From Doryteuthis pealeii (taxonomy: Eukaryota; Mollusca; Cephalopoda; Myopsida; Loliginidae): 64,000 bases of DNA. The position numbers and the translations under genes are program-made. Below are positions 53,830 through 63,110 of the stretch, in pieces. The stretch spans positions 82,874,930 through 82,938,929 of the forward strand of contig CM042143.1 in the NCBI GenBank assembly GCA_023376005.1, read 5' to 3'. Within the stretch, counting starts at the first letter, position 1; every line of letters starts with the position of its first letter. Under the pieces are notes generated by a model. The model was not told the DNA's origin, searched no databases, and saw only the letters and a program-made list of their open reading frames with translations.

Positions 53830-54236
53830 TTAAAAAATGGTTGCAATGGAAAATTGAAAATATAAATAGTTATGACTATAATCAAACATTTACAAATGAA
53901 TTAAATAACCCATAAGGTGTTGATATACCATTAAATAAAATAAACCTCTTAAGATACATAGGCTTGTTTTGCTCACATGCAGTCATTTAAGTGACTACAG
54001 CAGGGTACATTTAATAATTCAAATATCAATAAGCATTGTTGTTTAATAGATTATTAAATGCATAATATGAAAAACATAAAATGTTGTTAGTATTATTTGT
54101 CTAAAATTTGACTAAATTAGTTTTTATTTTTGTTTAATATTAACAATCCATGACGCCATTTATTGGAAGAGTGAGAAAAATATTATTTCATGGGCAAAAG
54201 AAAGATTTCAATGAGCTCTATTCAACAATACAAATT

Positions 54237-54435
54237 ATGGTCAAGTCATGTTGAAAGCAGCGATTCACCGAAGTTAAGCAGCGATGAGCCACTTCAATAT
54301 TTGATTGGTTGACCACTTAAGCAACAGCAGATAGTGTAAGCAACCTGAGTCCTTTATTATTCAAATTGTCTTGATTTGTCATTAAATGTACAGAAAAGGT
54401 TGATATGTTGTAAAACAACCAAACCAACCAACTAG
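54237..54435 (+). mobile_element. S5 5S-rRNA-derived SINE, full length
   Basis: TATGGTCAAGTCATGTTGAA, CACCGAAGTTAAGCAGCGAT, a decayed C-box (TTTGATTGGTTGACC), body CAACCTGAGTCCTTTATTAT, tail CTTGATTTGTCATTAAATG, GGTTGATATGTTGTAAAAC, AACCAAACCAACC. Same structure as 33432-33605. Confidence 0.75.
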
Positions 54436-54890
54436 CCAATGATATAATGGGTTTAAATTAGTAGTAAAAATTTACTGAGTAAAACACAAAATAGGCCTCA
54501 ATGGTGTTGCAGACTGTAAACACTTTCTTCTTTTTTTTCTTTTTTTTACTGATTTGAAAAGGAAAAATCATTTATGTTCTCTACTCATTACATATTTTGT
54601 ACTAAAGATGAAAATAGGTTTAAATTATTTATATTTCGTTTCATGTAATTGGGGCATTTGCTTAAACAGGTCAAACTGCTCAATTTCCATTGTGTTCATA
54701 TTAATCAGAAGCAAACTGATTGTAATCCGGGGCTCAAGGGGGGAAAAAAAAGGGCTATTGGCCCTTTATAATTCATCTCTCCCTCTATTATCCGTACATA
54801 TATATATATAGAAACTTAATCAGATATTAGTTTCTAAAGCTCCATGTCTCAAAAAAGTATAGTGTGAAATCTATGGGGTGTTTATTTTGA
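54436..54890. other. Unassigned AT-rich region
   Basis: Nothing recognised apart from a short TA tract near 54798. Confidence 0.45.
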
Positions 54891-54894
54891 GTGC

Positions 54895-55037
54895 ATAGAA
54901 GGCATTTGTAGTATTGTAATAATGATTTTGTCTATAAATTAAACACTCATTGATAAACTTATGCGATTCCTTAGGGTATTGTAACTTAAGCAGTGATGTA
55001 GTTTCAGTTACCGACACACCGAATCTCCACTATAAGA
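54895..55037 (-). mobile_element. Helitron family H2, 5' end
   Basis: Plus: AAACACTCATTGATAAACTT, GTAACTTAAGCAGTGATGTA, CACCGAATCTCCACTATAAG A before T (55038). The minus strand therefore begins TCTTATAGTGGAGATTCGG, the H2 5' terminus. Confidence 0.65.
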
Positions 55038-55448
55038 TTTATTCTTTCTGGATTTTAATCGTTACTACAGTATATATATATATATGTATCATCAGGTCAT
55101 GATGGCAGCTCGGATATGCATGACTCTCTCTCTCTCCAGCCATCCCTATCAGTCATTGTTCCTGGGGAATCCTTAGCACAGCATCCAGAATCTGCACAAA
55201 GCTGATTAATGTAGGTTTTTGCTGGTCGGTATACACTGGTGTGTCATGTGAAGGTGTCTACAGGAGAAAGTCACTTATGAGTTTGTTCAGGATGTCTTAA
55301 TTGTCTTACACTGATGGTTTGTGTGATAGGAGGCAAGTGACCTTACAGCAGCTTCCTTGTGGGTTGCTGCTGATAATTTACATATGATCAGAGTGTAGTA
55401 ACTGTACATTCTGTGAAAAGGGTTATACACACAATGCAGTCACACTGT

Positions 55449-55738
55449 TATATATTTACCAACCCTTTCACATGAGCAGGATGTGACACAAGGTCAATTT
55501 CTTAGACAAAGTTTAACAGGTTTGAATTCAGTTTTCCTTCTCCTAGACTGGTTGCCTAACAAAGGTCAAAGAGCCCAGTCTGCCCTATTATTTACCCATA
55601 GCTATAGAGAGAATAGTAGATTCATATCTTTCCAAAGGGTATTAGTACTGTCAAACGCAACCAGCCTTGTCCAGGATTTGAACTCCTCTTGCCATGGCCA
55701 TATCCTATAAGGGTGACCATTACACGGCGTACCTCCTT
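55449..55738 (-). mobile_element. S2 SINE, full-length
   Basis: ATTTACCAACCCTTTCACAT, GAGCAGGATGTGACACAAGG, TTTAACAGGTTTGAATTC, body, CAGGATTTGAACTCCTCT (B-box complement), GTGACCATTACACGGCGTAC (A-box complement). TA tract follows (55740-55786). Confidence 0.8.
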
Positions 55739-55746
55739 ATATATAC

Positions 55747-55786
<40 letters not shown>

Positions 55787-55792
<6 letters not shown>

Positions 55793-56241
55793 AAAAAATG
55801 AATAAAGGAAAGAAAGTATAGAATGGATAATATAGGATATTTTAATCAATTTTACTTACACGTGTTTCTGTCAGGAGTTTATCCATGTGTACATTATTCA
55901 AACTACTATTATTTTTAAATAACCAAATGAAATAAAATAATAATAATAGAAAAAAATGTAGAAATGTTCCGCACACAAAGAAAATTCGACCTTCATCAGA
56001 GTAAATCCTTATTTGAAATGAAGTTTACTATGATGAAGGTCGAATTTTCTTTGTGTGCGGAACATTTCTACATTTTTTCTATTATTATTATTTCATTTCA
56101 TTTAGTTATTTAAAAATAATAATAGTTTGAATAATGTACACATGGATAAAATCCTGACCGAAACACGTGTAAGTAAAATTGATTAAAATATCCTATATTA
56201 TCCATTCTATACTTTCTTTCCTTTATTCATTTTTTCAACAT
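55787..56241. repeat. 455-bp near-perfect palindrome
   Basis: Arms 55787-55998 and 56031-56241 (about 211 bases each) differ at only a handful of positions; the 32-base centre AGTAAATCCTTATTTGAAAT...CTA separates them. Starts at a (TA)n tract and is followed by ACCGTCGGATTCA. Contains TTCATCA/TGATGAAGGTCGAA at the inner arm ends. Confidence 0.9.
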
Positions 56242-56269
56242 ACCGTCGGATTCACTTCCAGTTTCATTT

Positions 56270-56290
56270 TACACACACACACACAGGGTG
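56270..56290. repeat. (CA)n with GGGTGTTCATAAAG terminus
   Basis: ACACACACACAC followed by GGGTGTTCATAAAGTCATGC, which resembles a Tc1/mariner end. No partner terminus found. Confidence 0.35.
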
Positions 56291-56349
56291 TTCATAAAGT
56301 CATGCAGCAGTTTTAAAATTGAAAACTTAATAACTTGTGTTGTACAAAT

Positions 56350-56488
56350 GATAGAATCATTTAGTAAAAACCATATGAAAGTTCAACTCTTGTAGTTTTA
56401 TTTTTCATGTACATTTTTATTGCTTTTCAACAAGACGGCCATCTTTGTTCTTATATTTTAAATATGTTGCAGAACTTTATAGGCATCC

Positions 56489-56534
<46 letters not shown>

Positions 56535-56905
56535 CACCTTACATGTATGTATAGATCTGTGTAGATGTATGCCTTCATGAATGTGTTTGAGTTCAGAATT
56601 AAAATGTAAGTCTTATAATCCAACTTGGCATAATTGATAGAATCATTTAGTAAAGATTATATTGTAGTTTTATTCTAATGTATGTTTTGATTATTGCATT
56701 ATTGCAACAAGACTCCCATCTTTTTTCTTACATTTTAAATCTGTTGCAGGACTTTATAGATATCCTATGTATACACACACACACACCTTATGTGTATGTA
56801 TAGATATATGTATCAGCATATCTGTGTAGATGTATGCCTTCATGAATGTGTGATGAGAATGTAACTGTGAGTCTAATAATCCAGCTTGGCATTTGTGCAA
56901 AAGAG
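56350..56905. repeat. 286-bp diverged tandem duplication
   Basis: GATAGAATCATTTAGTAAA at 56350 and 56636, then CAACAAGAC..CCATCTTT, TGTTGCAG.ACTTTATAG, ACATGTATGTATAGAT, GTAGATGTATGCCTTCATG, TAATCCA.CTTGGCAT in both. (TA)n 56492-56530 is inside the first unit. Confidence 0.7.
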
Positions 56906-57138
56906 AAGACCCAATAATGACTAATCCTGACAGACAGGAAGAGGATTAAATGACAGACACTCTAAAATGTTGCCTCCAGCCAACACACACACACAAAAAA
57001 TGTTTCACTTTTCTCCTCCACTTCTCTTTTTTTTTTCTTTTTTTTTTTTTTACTGTTGGATATTTAAATTACTTGCCTCATTTCCATTTTTTATATTCAT
57101 TATTTATTTATTCATTCAAAAAAAGTCTTGGCTATTTG

Positions 57139-57187
<49 letters not shown>

Positions 57188-57375
57188 AACGGGTATGAAA
57201 ACACACAATGTTGTTAAAATGGATATATTTTTATATCATTTTCATTGACAATATTTCGATTTATATTTCAATATTAGCAATGAAAATGATATAAAAATAT
57301 ATTCATTTTAACAACATTGTGTGTTTTCATAGCCTTTTATCTATACATATACCATCGGATTCATTTACTTACTTT
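57139..57375. repeat. R5 palindrome next to (TA)n
   Basis: TA tract 57139-57182, then AAACGGGTATGAAAACACAC ... TATCATTTTCATTG (57185-57250) inverted to CAATGAAAATGATATAAAAA ... GTGTGTTTTCATAGCC (57290-57340), then ACCATCGGATTCATTT. TA tract again at 57381-57420. Confidence 0.75.
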
Positions 57376-57378
57376 TAA

Positions 57379-57424
<46 letters not shown>

Positions 57425-57639
57425 TTGCCAGACTTACTCCTCTTACTTTAAATGATCAAACAAAAATATGAAGATTTAACAAATAAAAAAATAAAACAAT
57501 GAAAAATGAGCCCAATTCAAAGTTAGAAAAATGATTTATAAATCAATAAATAATAAAAGAGAAATTGGCATCAAGTTTTAATATTTGAAGGAAATTGATA
57601 CTTTTACAGTAGACTCTAATGACAATGGGATCATTATGG

Positions 57640-57685
<46 letters not shown>

Positions 57686-57901
57686 ATGCACAGAATATGA
57701 TATCTGTATATCTGTTTGTATACATTTGTGTAGAAATATTGATAAAGAAACGAAAAATATGTTTGAATATTTACTTAGAGTTATATATCTCTTTATTAAT
57801 ATGGGTGGTGTGTGTAGGAACACACATACACACAAATACACACACATAGAAAGAGATTTACTGGTAAACCAATATGTTTGTAAGGACAATAAACCTATGT
57901 T

Positions 57902-57936
<35 letters not shown>
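57640..57936. repeat. (TG)n, (TA)n, (CA)n cluster
   Basis: GTGTGTGTGTATATATATAT and GTGTGTGTGTATGCAC at 57641-57690, ACACATACACACAAATACAC near 57821, TA at 57905-57936. Open frames here are repeat artefacts. Confidence 0.75.
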
Positions 57937-57940
<4 letters not shown>

Positions 57941-58003
57941 GCCAGTATGTTTGGAAGGATAATAGTACAACTCTGTGCAACTGTTGACTTATATAGATAG
58001 ATA

Positions 58004-58127
58004 AGGGCACCTCACGTGTAATGGTTAGTGAGCTAGATTTGCAGACCTTTGTTGGTGAGTTTGATTCCCATTGGGTGCCCCATACTTCTGACCTTGTGCC
58101 ACATCTCAGCTAAACTTAGTAAATAAC
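58004..58127 (+). mobile_element. S4 tRNA-like SINE with intact acceptor-stem pairing and duplication
   Basis: GGGCACC at 58005 pairs with GGGTGCCC at 58073-58080, closing a 76-base tRNA-like unit with GTAATGGTTAGTGAGC (A box) and AGTTTGATTCCC (B box). Body CTTGTGCCACATCTCAGC, end AGTAAATAAC. Flanked by TATATAGATAGATA (57990-58003) and TATATAGATGGATA (58128-58141). Looks young. Confidence 0.85.
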
Positions 58128-58141
58128 TATATAGATGGATA

Positions 58142-58516
58142 TTGACAATATGAGACATGAATTTGGTATTTAGCTTTCTATTGAGCTCTGATTGGATAAT
58201 TGGATTGTCTTGTGATGGAAAAGGAAAAAAAAATTTTTGTTACTTGTGTGTTTGTGAAAGTTGCAGTCAAACCACATAAAACAGATGAATGTATTTTGAG
58301 GGTCATGATAGGATTTAAGATAATATGAAATGATGTTTTCAAAACTCATAGAAAAGGGTGGCCTGATCTAATTAAAAATGCCAGGGAAAAAAATTGTAGG
58401 TATTTTAAACAAATGAAACATTTTTGTCATGTGGGATCAAGTGACAGCCTTTTGGGTCATAAAATACTAGAATGTCTATGAATATGTAGTAAAATGTATT
58501 TAAATGTTTATTTATA
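58142..58516. other. Unassigned AT-rich region
   Basis: No recognised repeat or coding signal. Confidence 0.45.
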
Positions 58517-59083
58517 CTAGATATACCACAGTATGATAATTTGATTATTACAACATTTGATATGTTTACGTAAGAGCTATTGCCAAATAGTTCAATATCT
58601 AAAAAATATAATAATCTTGATTTAACTCTCTCTCACTCTTTTTTTTTTCTTTCTTTCCCTTTTTTCTTTTCATTATGTTTGATTGAAACAAATTAGCATT
58701 ATCACTTCCGCGTGATCACCCCTACTTTCTTTCTTATTATATTTTTTCTGTGTAGCATGTCCTTTCTTCTCTTTCATTATAATAAAAACAGAATGATCCA
58801 TTATTTAGCTGAGATAACAACACTCATACGAAATAAGAATTCAGCGGATAATCAACACCAGATAATCAGGATGATTTAGATAGAAAGTGGGAAGTGTGCA
58901 GAAGTGATAACGCTAATCTGTTTCAATCAAACCTAATGAAAAGAAGGAAAGAAAGAAAGAGAGAATTAAATCAAGATTATTCTACTTTTTACATATTGAA
59001 CTATTTGCAGTAGCTCTTAAGTCAACATCAAATGTTGTAATAATTGAATTATCATACTGTAGTATATCTACAGGTTCTGCTAG
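58517..59083. mobile_element. Helitron H1, two 3' halves head-to-head
   Basis: Plus-strand left end CTAG (58517-58520) then ATATACCACAGTATGATAAT (an H1 3' end reversed) runs to about 58882. From 58883 the opposite orientation starts and ends GTATATCTACAGG ... CTAG (59080-59083). Host A before and T after. Both outer ends are H1 3' ends; neither half has the TC 5' end. Confidence 0.75.
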
Positions 59084-59291
59084 TAAATTTTAAATGTTTT
59101 GTCTTTTTGCCTTACTACTAGAATTTACTATGTAAATAATTATTGTAAACATGTAATGATTAGGATGAATGGAAGTTTTCACCTATTTGTTTAACTCCTT
59201 ACCTGCCAAGTGGTATATGTGTCAAATACATATATTGAGTTGTATATATGATTACTTACTTTAAACCAGGTACATTACCTGTACATTTAGT

Positions 59292-59850
59292 AAAAGTAAA
59301 GTTGGCGGTGTGGCTTATTGTCAGTATCAGTTGGACAGTGATGGAGTCTATCTGCTTTGTGCTAGTGCTAGACCAGGGAGAATGTATTTGCTGTGGTGGA
59401 GTACCACACCTACCATCAGCTCCCACTTTGACACACAAATCAGAATACCCAATCTTTGCTACTCATGCACTGAATTGGTGGGGACCGGTATTGAACCAGG
59501 AACCTTGAAATTCCTAGGTAGGTGTGTGTCCTGGGTATGATGTTAAAATGTATCTAATGGTGAAGTTCCAGTTCTGGAGCTGTGGGGAGTGTGGAGTACC
59601 CCTTCATCACCATTACTCCTAGGTCCACTCTGACCCAAAGTGGTGGTACCTGTTAGGGTCCCATCTATGGGTTAAATAAAACAAAATGAGTTTTAAAAAA
59701 ATTGTTATAAAAAAAAAGAAGAAAAATTGAGTACCCATCAAGAATAAATAAATAAAAAAATCTTTGGCATAAAATGATCCAACAAGGGTTGACATGCTGT
59801 TAAACCAAACCAACTGGTCACAACCTAGGTGGCTGCTCTATCGACTGAGC
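59292..59850 (-). mobile_element. S1 SINE split by an M insertion
   Basis: Body and B-box side (GGTATTGAACCAGGAACC) lie at 59292-59519. The head (GGCTGCTCTATCGACTGAGCTA, complement TAGCTCAGTCGATAGAGC) resumes at 59831. Removing 59520-59830 restores a normal 43-base A-to-B-box spacing. Confidence 0.85.
59520..59823 (+). mobile_element. M retroposon nested in S1, with duplication
   Basis: Starts at AGGTGTGTGTCCTGGGTATG (5'-truncated at the core) and ends with tail GGTTGACATGCTGTTAAACC, AACCAACTGGTCACAA. Flanked by CCTAGGT (59513-59519) and CCTAGGT (59824-59830). Truncated 5' end, fixed 3' end and duplication support retroposition. Confidence 0.85.
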
Positions 59851-60330
59851 TAAAAATTCTAACACATGATAATGGTGTTGCAATTTTCTTTCCCATTAGT
59901 GTATTTTTCTTTATCTGTCCTTGTGCCAGACTAGGATAATCTCTGTAATTATCTCGTTTTTATCTCTCCGTTTGCCTATCTGGCCATTTTACATAGTAAT
60001 TATCCACAATTATATTTTTTCTTTGTAGCATGTCCTCTTTCTTCCCTTTCATTATAATAAAAAACAGAATGGTCCATTATTTAGCTGAGGTAACAACACT
60101 CATAAAAAATAAGAATTCAGTGGATAATCAACACCAGATAATCAGGATTTACATTTCTGCATTTCATCTTGGAGCTAAAAATTCTAACACATGATAATGG
60201 TGTTGCAATTTTACTTTCCCATTAGTGTATTTTTCTTTATCTGTCCTTGTGCCAGACTAGGATAATCTCTGTAATTATCTCGTTTTTATCTCTCCGTTTG
60301 CCTATCTGGCCATTTTACATAGTCATTAGC
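59848..60330. repeat. 325-bp tandem duplication containing an H1 piece
   Basis: AGCTAAAAATTCTAACACAT ... GCCATTTTACATAGT at 59848-60000 recurs almost unchanged at 60173-60325. Between them is an H1 fragment (60016-60172, AGCATGTCCTCTTTCTTCCC ... TGCATTTCATCTTGG). The second copy of the H1 part is missing. Confidence 0.85.
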
Positions 60331-60339
60331 CACAATTTT

Positions 60340-60605
60340 GAATGGATTAAAAAAAAGAAGAAAAGTAGGTTGAGTGACAGACATGCGTTACAACTGTTTA
60401 ATAGAGAACAAAAATTCTCAGTAGAAAATTGTGAAATAATTTTGGGTTTTGTGTCAGTTCAACATATGAAAAGAAAGAAAAGACAGCACAATGAATGAAG
60501 AGAAATAAAAGTATTATATATGTCTACATAAAATGAAAATGACCTTTATCCTGATAATAATACATGTGATTAGAGTCAAGACAAAATAAGTCGTCTTTCT
60601 TACCT
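60340..60605. other. Unassigned AT-rich region
   Basis: No recognised repeat; the open frame across 60247-60498 runs over the duplication and has no homology I recognise. Confidence 0.4.
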
Positions 60606-60606
60606 G

Positions 60607-60800
60607 CTACTAGTACCATGTAAACTCCCATCTATGGGTTAAATAGAAGGAAAAAAAATGAGTTTATAAAAAATGTTTAAAAATAGATTGACTTTTTAAA
60701 AAAATTGTGTACCATCAAGAATGATTAAAACAAAAATGTCTTTGGTATAAAAGGACCCAGCATAGGTTGACATGCCATTAAACCCAACCAACCAACCATA
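60607..60800 (+). mobile_element. M retroposon, 3' end
   Basis: CTCCCATCTATGGGTTAAAT, GGTATAAAAGGACCCAGC, GGTTGACATGCCATTAAACC, AACCAACCAACC. Confidence 0.7.
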
Positions 60801-60854
60801 TGAACTAGTACTACCTGTTCCATGTTTGGGTTGTCAGCGACTAAACTAGCACCC

Positions 60855-61430
60855 CCATCATGTATGCCTTGGCTTATCTAGTGAGGTGGGTGTGCAGACA
60901 CTCAGCATCACTAAAAACAGGAGATGTCTAAGAGCAGATGAATTCCAGGGGAGCCAACAGCCATCCATAATGATAGTAGTAAGATTGGGGTACTTACTAC
61001 TCACGTAAATTCCCAAAATGGGTAGATGGGGCTCATTAGCCTTGGATGGCAATTTATCTAGACAAGGAAAAGTTTGTTATAAAACCTCCGCTACCTAGCG
61101 GCTATACCTCATTCCAAAGAAATGGCTAGAAGAGTAAACCTTGAAATCAAATCCACAGCTGGTGTTCCTTAGGTGGTGTGATGCTGAACTTCAGAGCTAT
61201 CCAGCAACTTCTGCGACTATCATTGCCAAACTGCATTGTTTTTTTTGTTTTTTGTTGTTGTTTTTTTTGCCTTCCCTTTGGACTACAACAGTAGTGTGGA
61301 GAGGGGGAACCTGCTGCTTGGGCGACAGCTCATCCTCAATATCGATCCACCTAAGCTATGTGGTTCCATGTTTTTTGTATACTACGCCATTGTCTCTAGT
61401 AGACGGATGTATGCCAATGGAATACATGTG
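60855..61430 (+). repeat. GC-richer repeat with LINE-like end
   Basis: Composition is distinctly less AT-rich. Contains GTGTGCAGACACTCAGCATC, GGCTAGAAGAGTAAACC-like blocks, GTGTGATGCTGAACTTCAGA, and ends ACTACGCCATTGTCTCTAGT AGACGG, which resembles the end of the LINE remnant at 6014-6540. I suspect non-coding flank or UTR of a LINE. Frames are short and broken. Confidence 0.4.
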
Positions 61431-61499
61431 ATTAACAATTATAATTTTTTTGCCTATAAATATTATTTAAGTTCCACATAGTCTATAATACTAAGCATT

Positions 61500-62510
61500 T
61501 CTCTTTCATGGTGTCTCTCAGGGCAATGGGACAGTTACCTGGCAGTACCCATCTCCTATGTGACAAGTTGTACAGATTTACTTGATACCAGAAACAAGGA
61601 ATGAACTCTGACCTGACTTAAATTATCTCTATTCATTAAGCTGAATGGACACAGCAAATTACCCTGACATGATAATACATTGGTAAGAGGTTTGAATTCA
61701 AAGTATTGGGTTAGTCATTATACAACAGCTCAGTGTTGCATAGGGCCAGATTTCAGTTGTAGTAGTAGTCGTCGTTAGTTCAGAAACAACATACGCAAGT
61801 CGTACAGTCACAAAGGGGTTGTTTATTCCTTTCTAGGCTCATGGGTTCTTTTTCAGAGAGAAAGAGAGAGAGAAAGGTCAAATTATTCTATCGTAAATCA
61901 TGTTCGGTACTACTATGCAAAACCCATATGGGGGAACCCGGGAAGCCCCGTCTACCTCTTACCTCTTACGAAGGCCCAGCCGAAAAAGACAGATTTTCCT
62001 CTTCTTCCATTTCTTATCCCAGGGTTGGGAGGGTCACCCAACTTCCACTCCTCCGAAGAAACTAGAACTTCTGGTTTTATTTGTAACTTTAGTTCTGGGG
62101 TCATTGGTCAGTCAGTGGATGCTCCCTCCCCCCATTGAGTGTTTACTGTTTCAAACTTTAACCTCTTTTTGTTCTTATCTTTTTTCTTCTCTTTCTCCTG
62201 AAATTTGATTACTGTTTTCTTTTCAATCCCCAAATTCCCCGTAGACCATAATTACACTACACTCAGTACCTAGATGTGAATCCTCAACAGAGAATATGAG
62301 GTGCTCTAGGAAATATAACAAGAAGTGCACAAATAGCAGTTACCATGTTTATTCATGTAACACAACAACATACATATTGTACTGAATGTACTCACATTAT
62401 ACAGTCCTTCCTCACACAAGGTAGTATTCTAACAGTCTCTTAGTGACTACCATGAGAGACCAAGAGCTTGGTAACCTTGTTCACTGTTGTGTCTGAGCTC
62501 TGAGTGATTA
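61500..62510. other. Unassigned, less AT-rich region
   Basis: Includes GTTTAGTTC-like and GAGAGAAAGAGAGAGAGAAAG (61854-61875) sequences and CCCATATGGGGGAACCCGGG (61924-61943), suggestive of an LTR-type element, but I find no paired ends. Confidence 0.35.
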
Positions 62511-62520
62511 TTTTCAGCCA

Positions 62521-62915
62521 GGTAATTCCATGTCAAATCACCCAGGCCATGTCAACCACCCCCTTCAATTTTTCTGAAATTTTGTCCAAGTGCGGATTAT
62601 GATGAAGTTAGCAAATCCCCAAAATTTGAGAATTGGCGGTGTCATGTCGATGTTTAGCTCTCCAAATTTGGTGAGGTTGGCAAAAAATGGCGACTTTTTG
62701 TAATCTATTTTTGTCTGTAAAATGAGTTCTAGAGCTTCCCTACTACTAAAAATTGGTTTATAAAAGCATTTTTGCCCATGAAATCAAAAAATGCTATCAA
62801 AAAAGTTTTAAAGTCAACCATTTTTATGTTATTGATGATTTCTAATTTTTTCCTAGCAATGAAGGGGGTGGGTGACAATTTTACTTTTTTCTGGATGATT
62901 TGACATGGAATTACC
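62521..62915. mobile_element. TIR element (GGTAATTCC ends)
   Basis: Left GGTAATTCCATGTCAAATCA and right complement GGTAATTCCATGTCAAATCA are identical, then CACCCCCTTCA-type blocks align. Flanked by CAGCCA (62515-62520) and CAGCCA (62916-62921), 6 bp. Same GGTAATT start as 12432 but a shorter duplication. No transposase. Confidence 0.75.
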
Positions 62916-62954
62916 CAGCCAGCTAAAGGGGGGCTAACACTTAACTCCTGTGTT

Positions 62955-63110
62955 CTCTATTTAGGATCTTCCAATTCTGGAGTACTCCTCCATCACCATT
63001 ATCCCAGGTCCACTCTGACGGTAGGTGGTGGTGCTCTACCTCAGCAAAAACAATCTCCCTGGTCTAGCATTAGCCAAAAGGGGATAGACTCCCTCGCTGT
63101 TCGACTAATA
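62955..63110 (+). mobile_element. M/S1 chimera
   Basis: M core (TTCCAATTCTGGAGTACTCC, CCCAGGTCCACTCTGAC) joins directly at 63018 to the S1 body (GGTAGGTGGTGGTGCTCTAC, GGGATAGACTCCCTCGCTGT). Neither part has its own end at the junction. Confidence 0.65.

Noticed and set aside
56270..56905. A complete Tc1/mariner transposon starting GGGTGTTCATAAAG
   Set aside because: No opposite terminus and no transposase; the region is better explained as a 286-bp tandem duplication.
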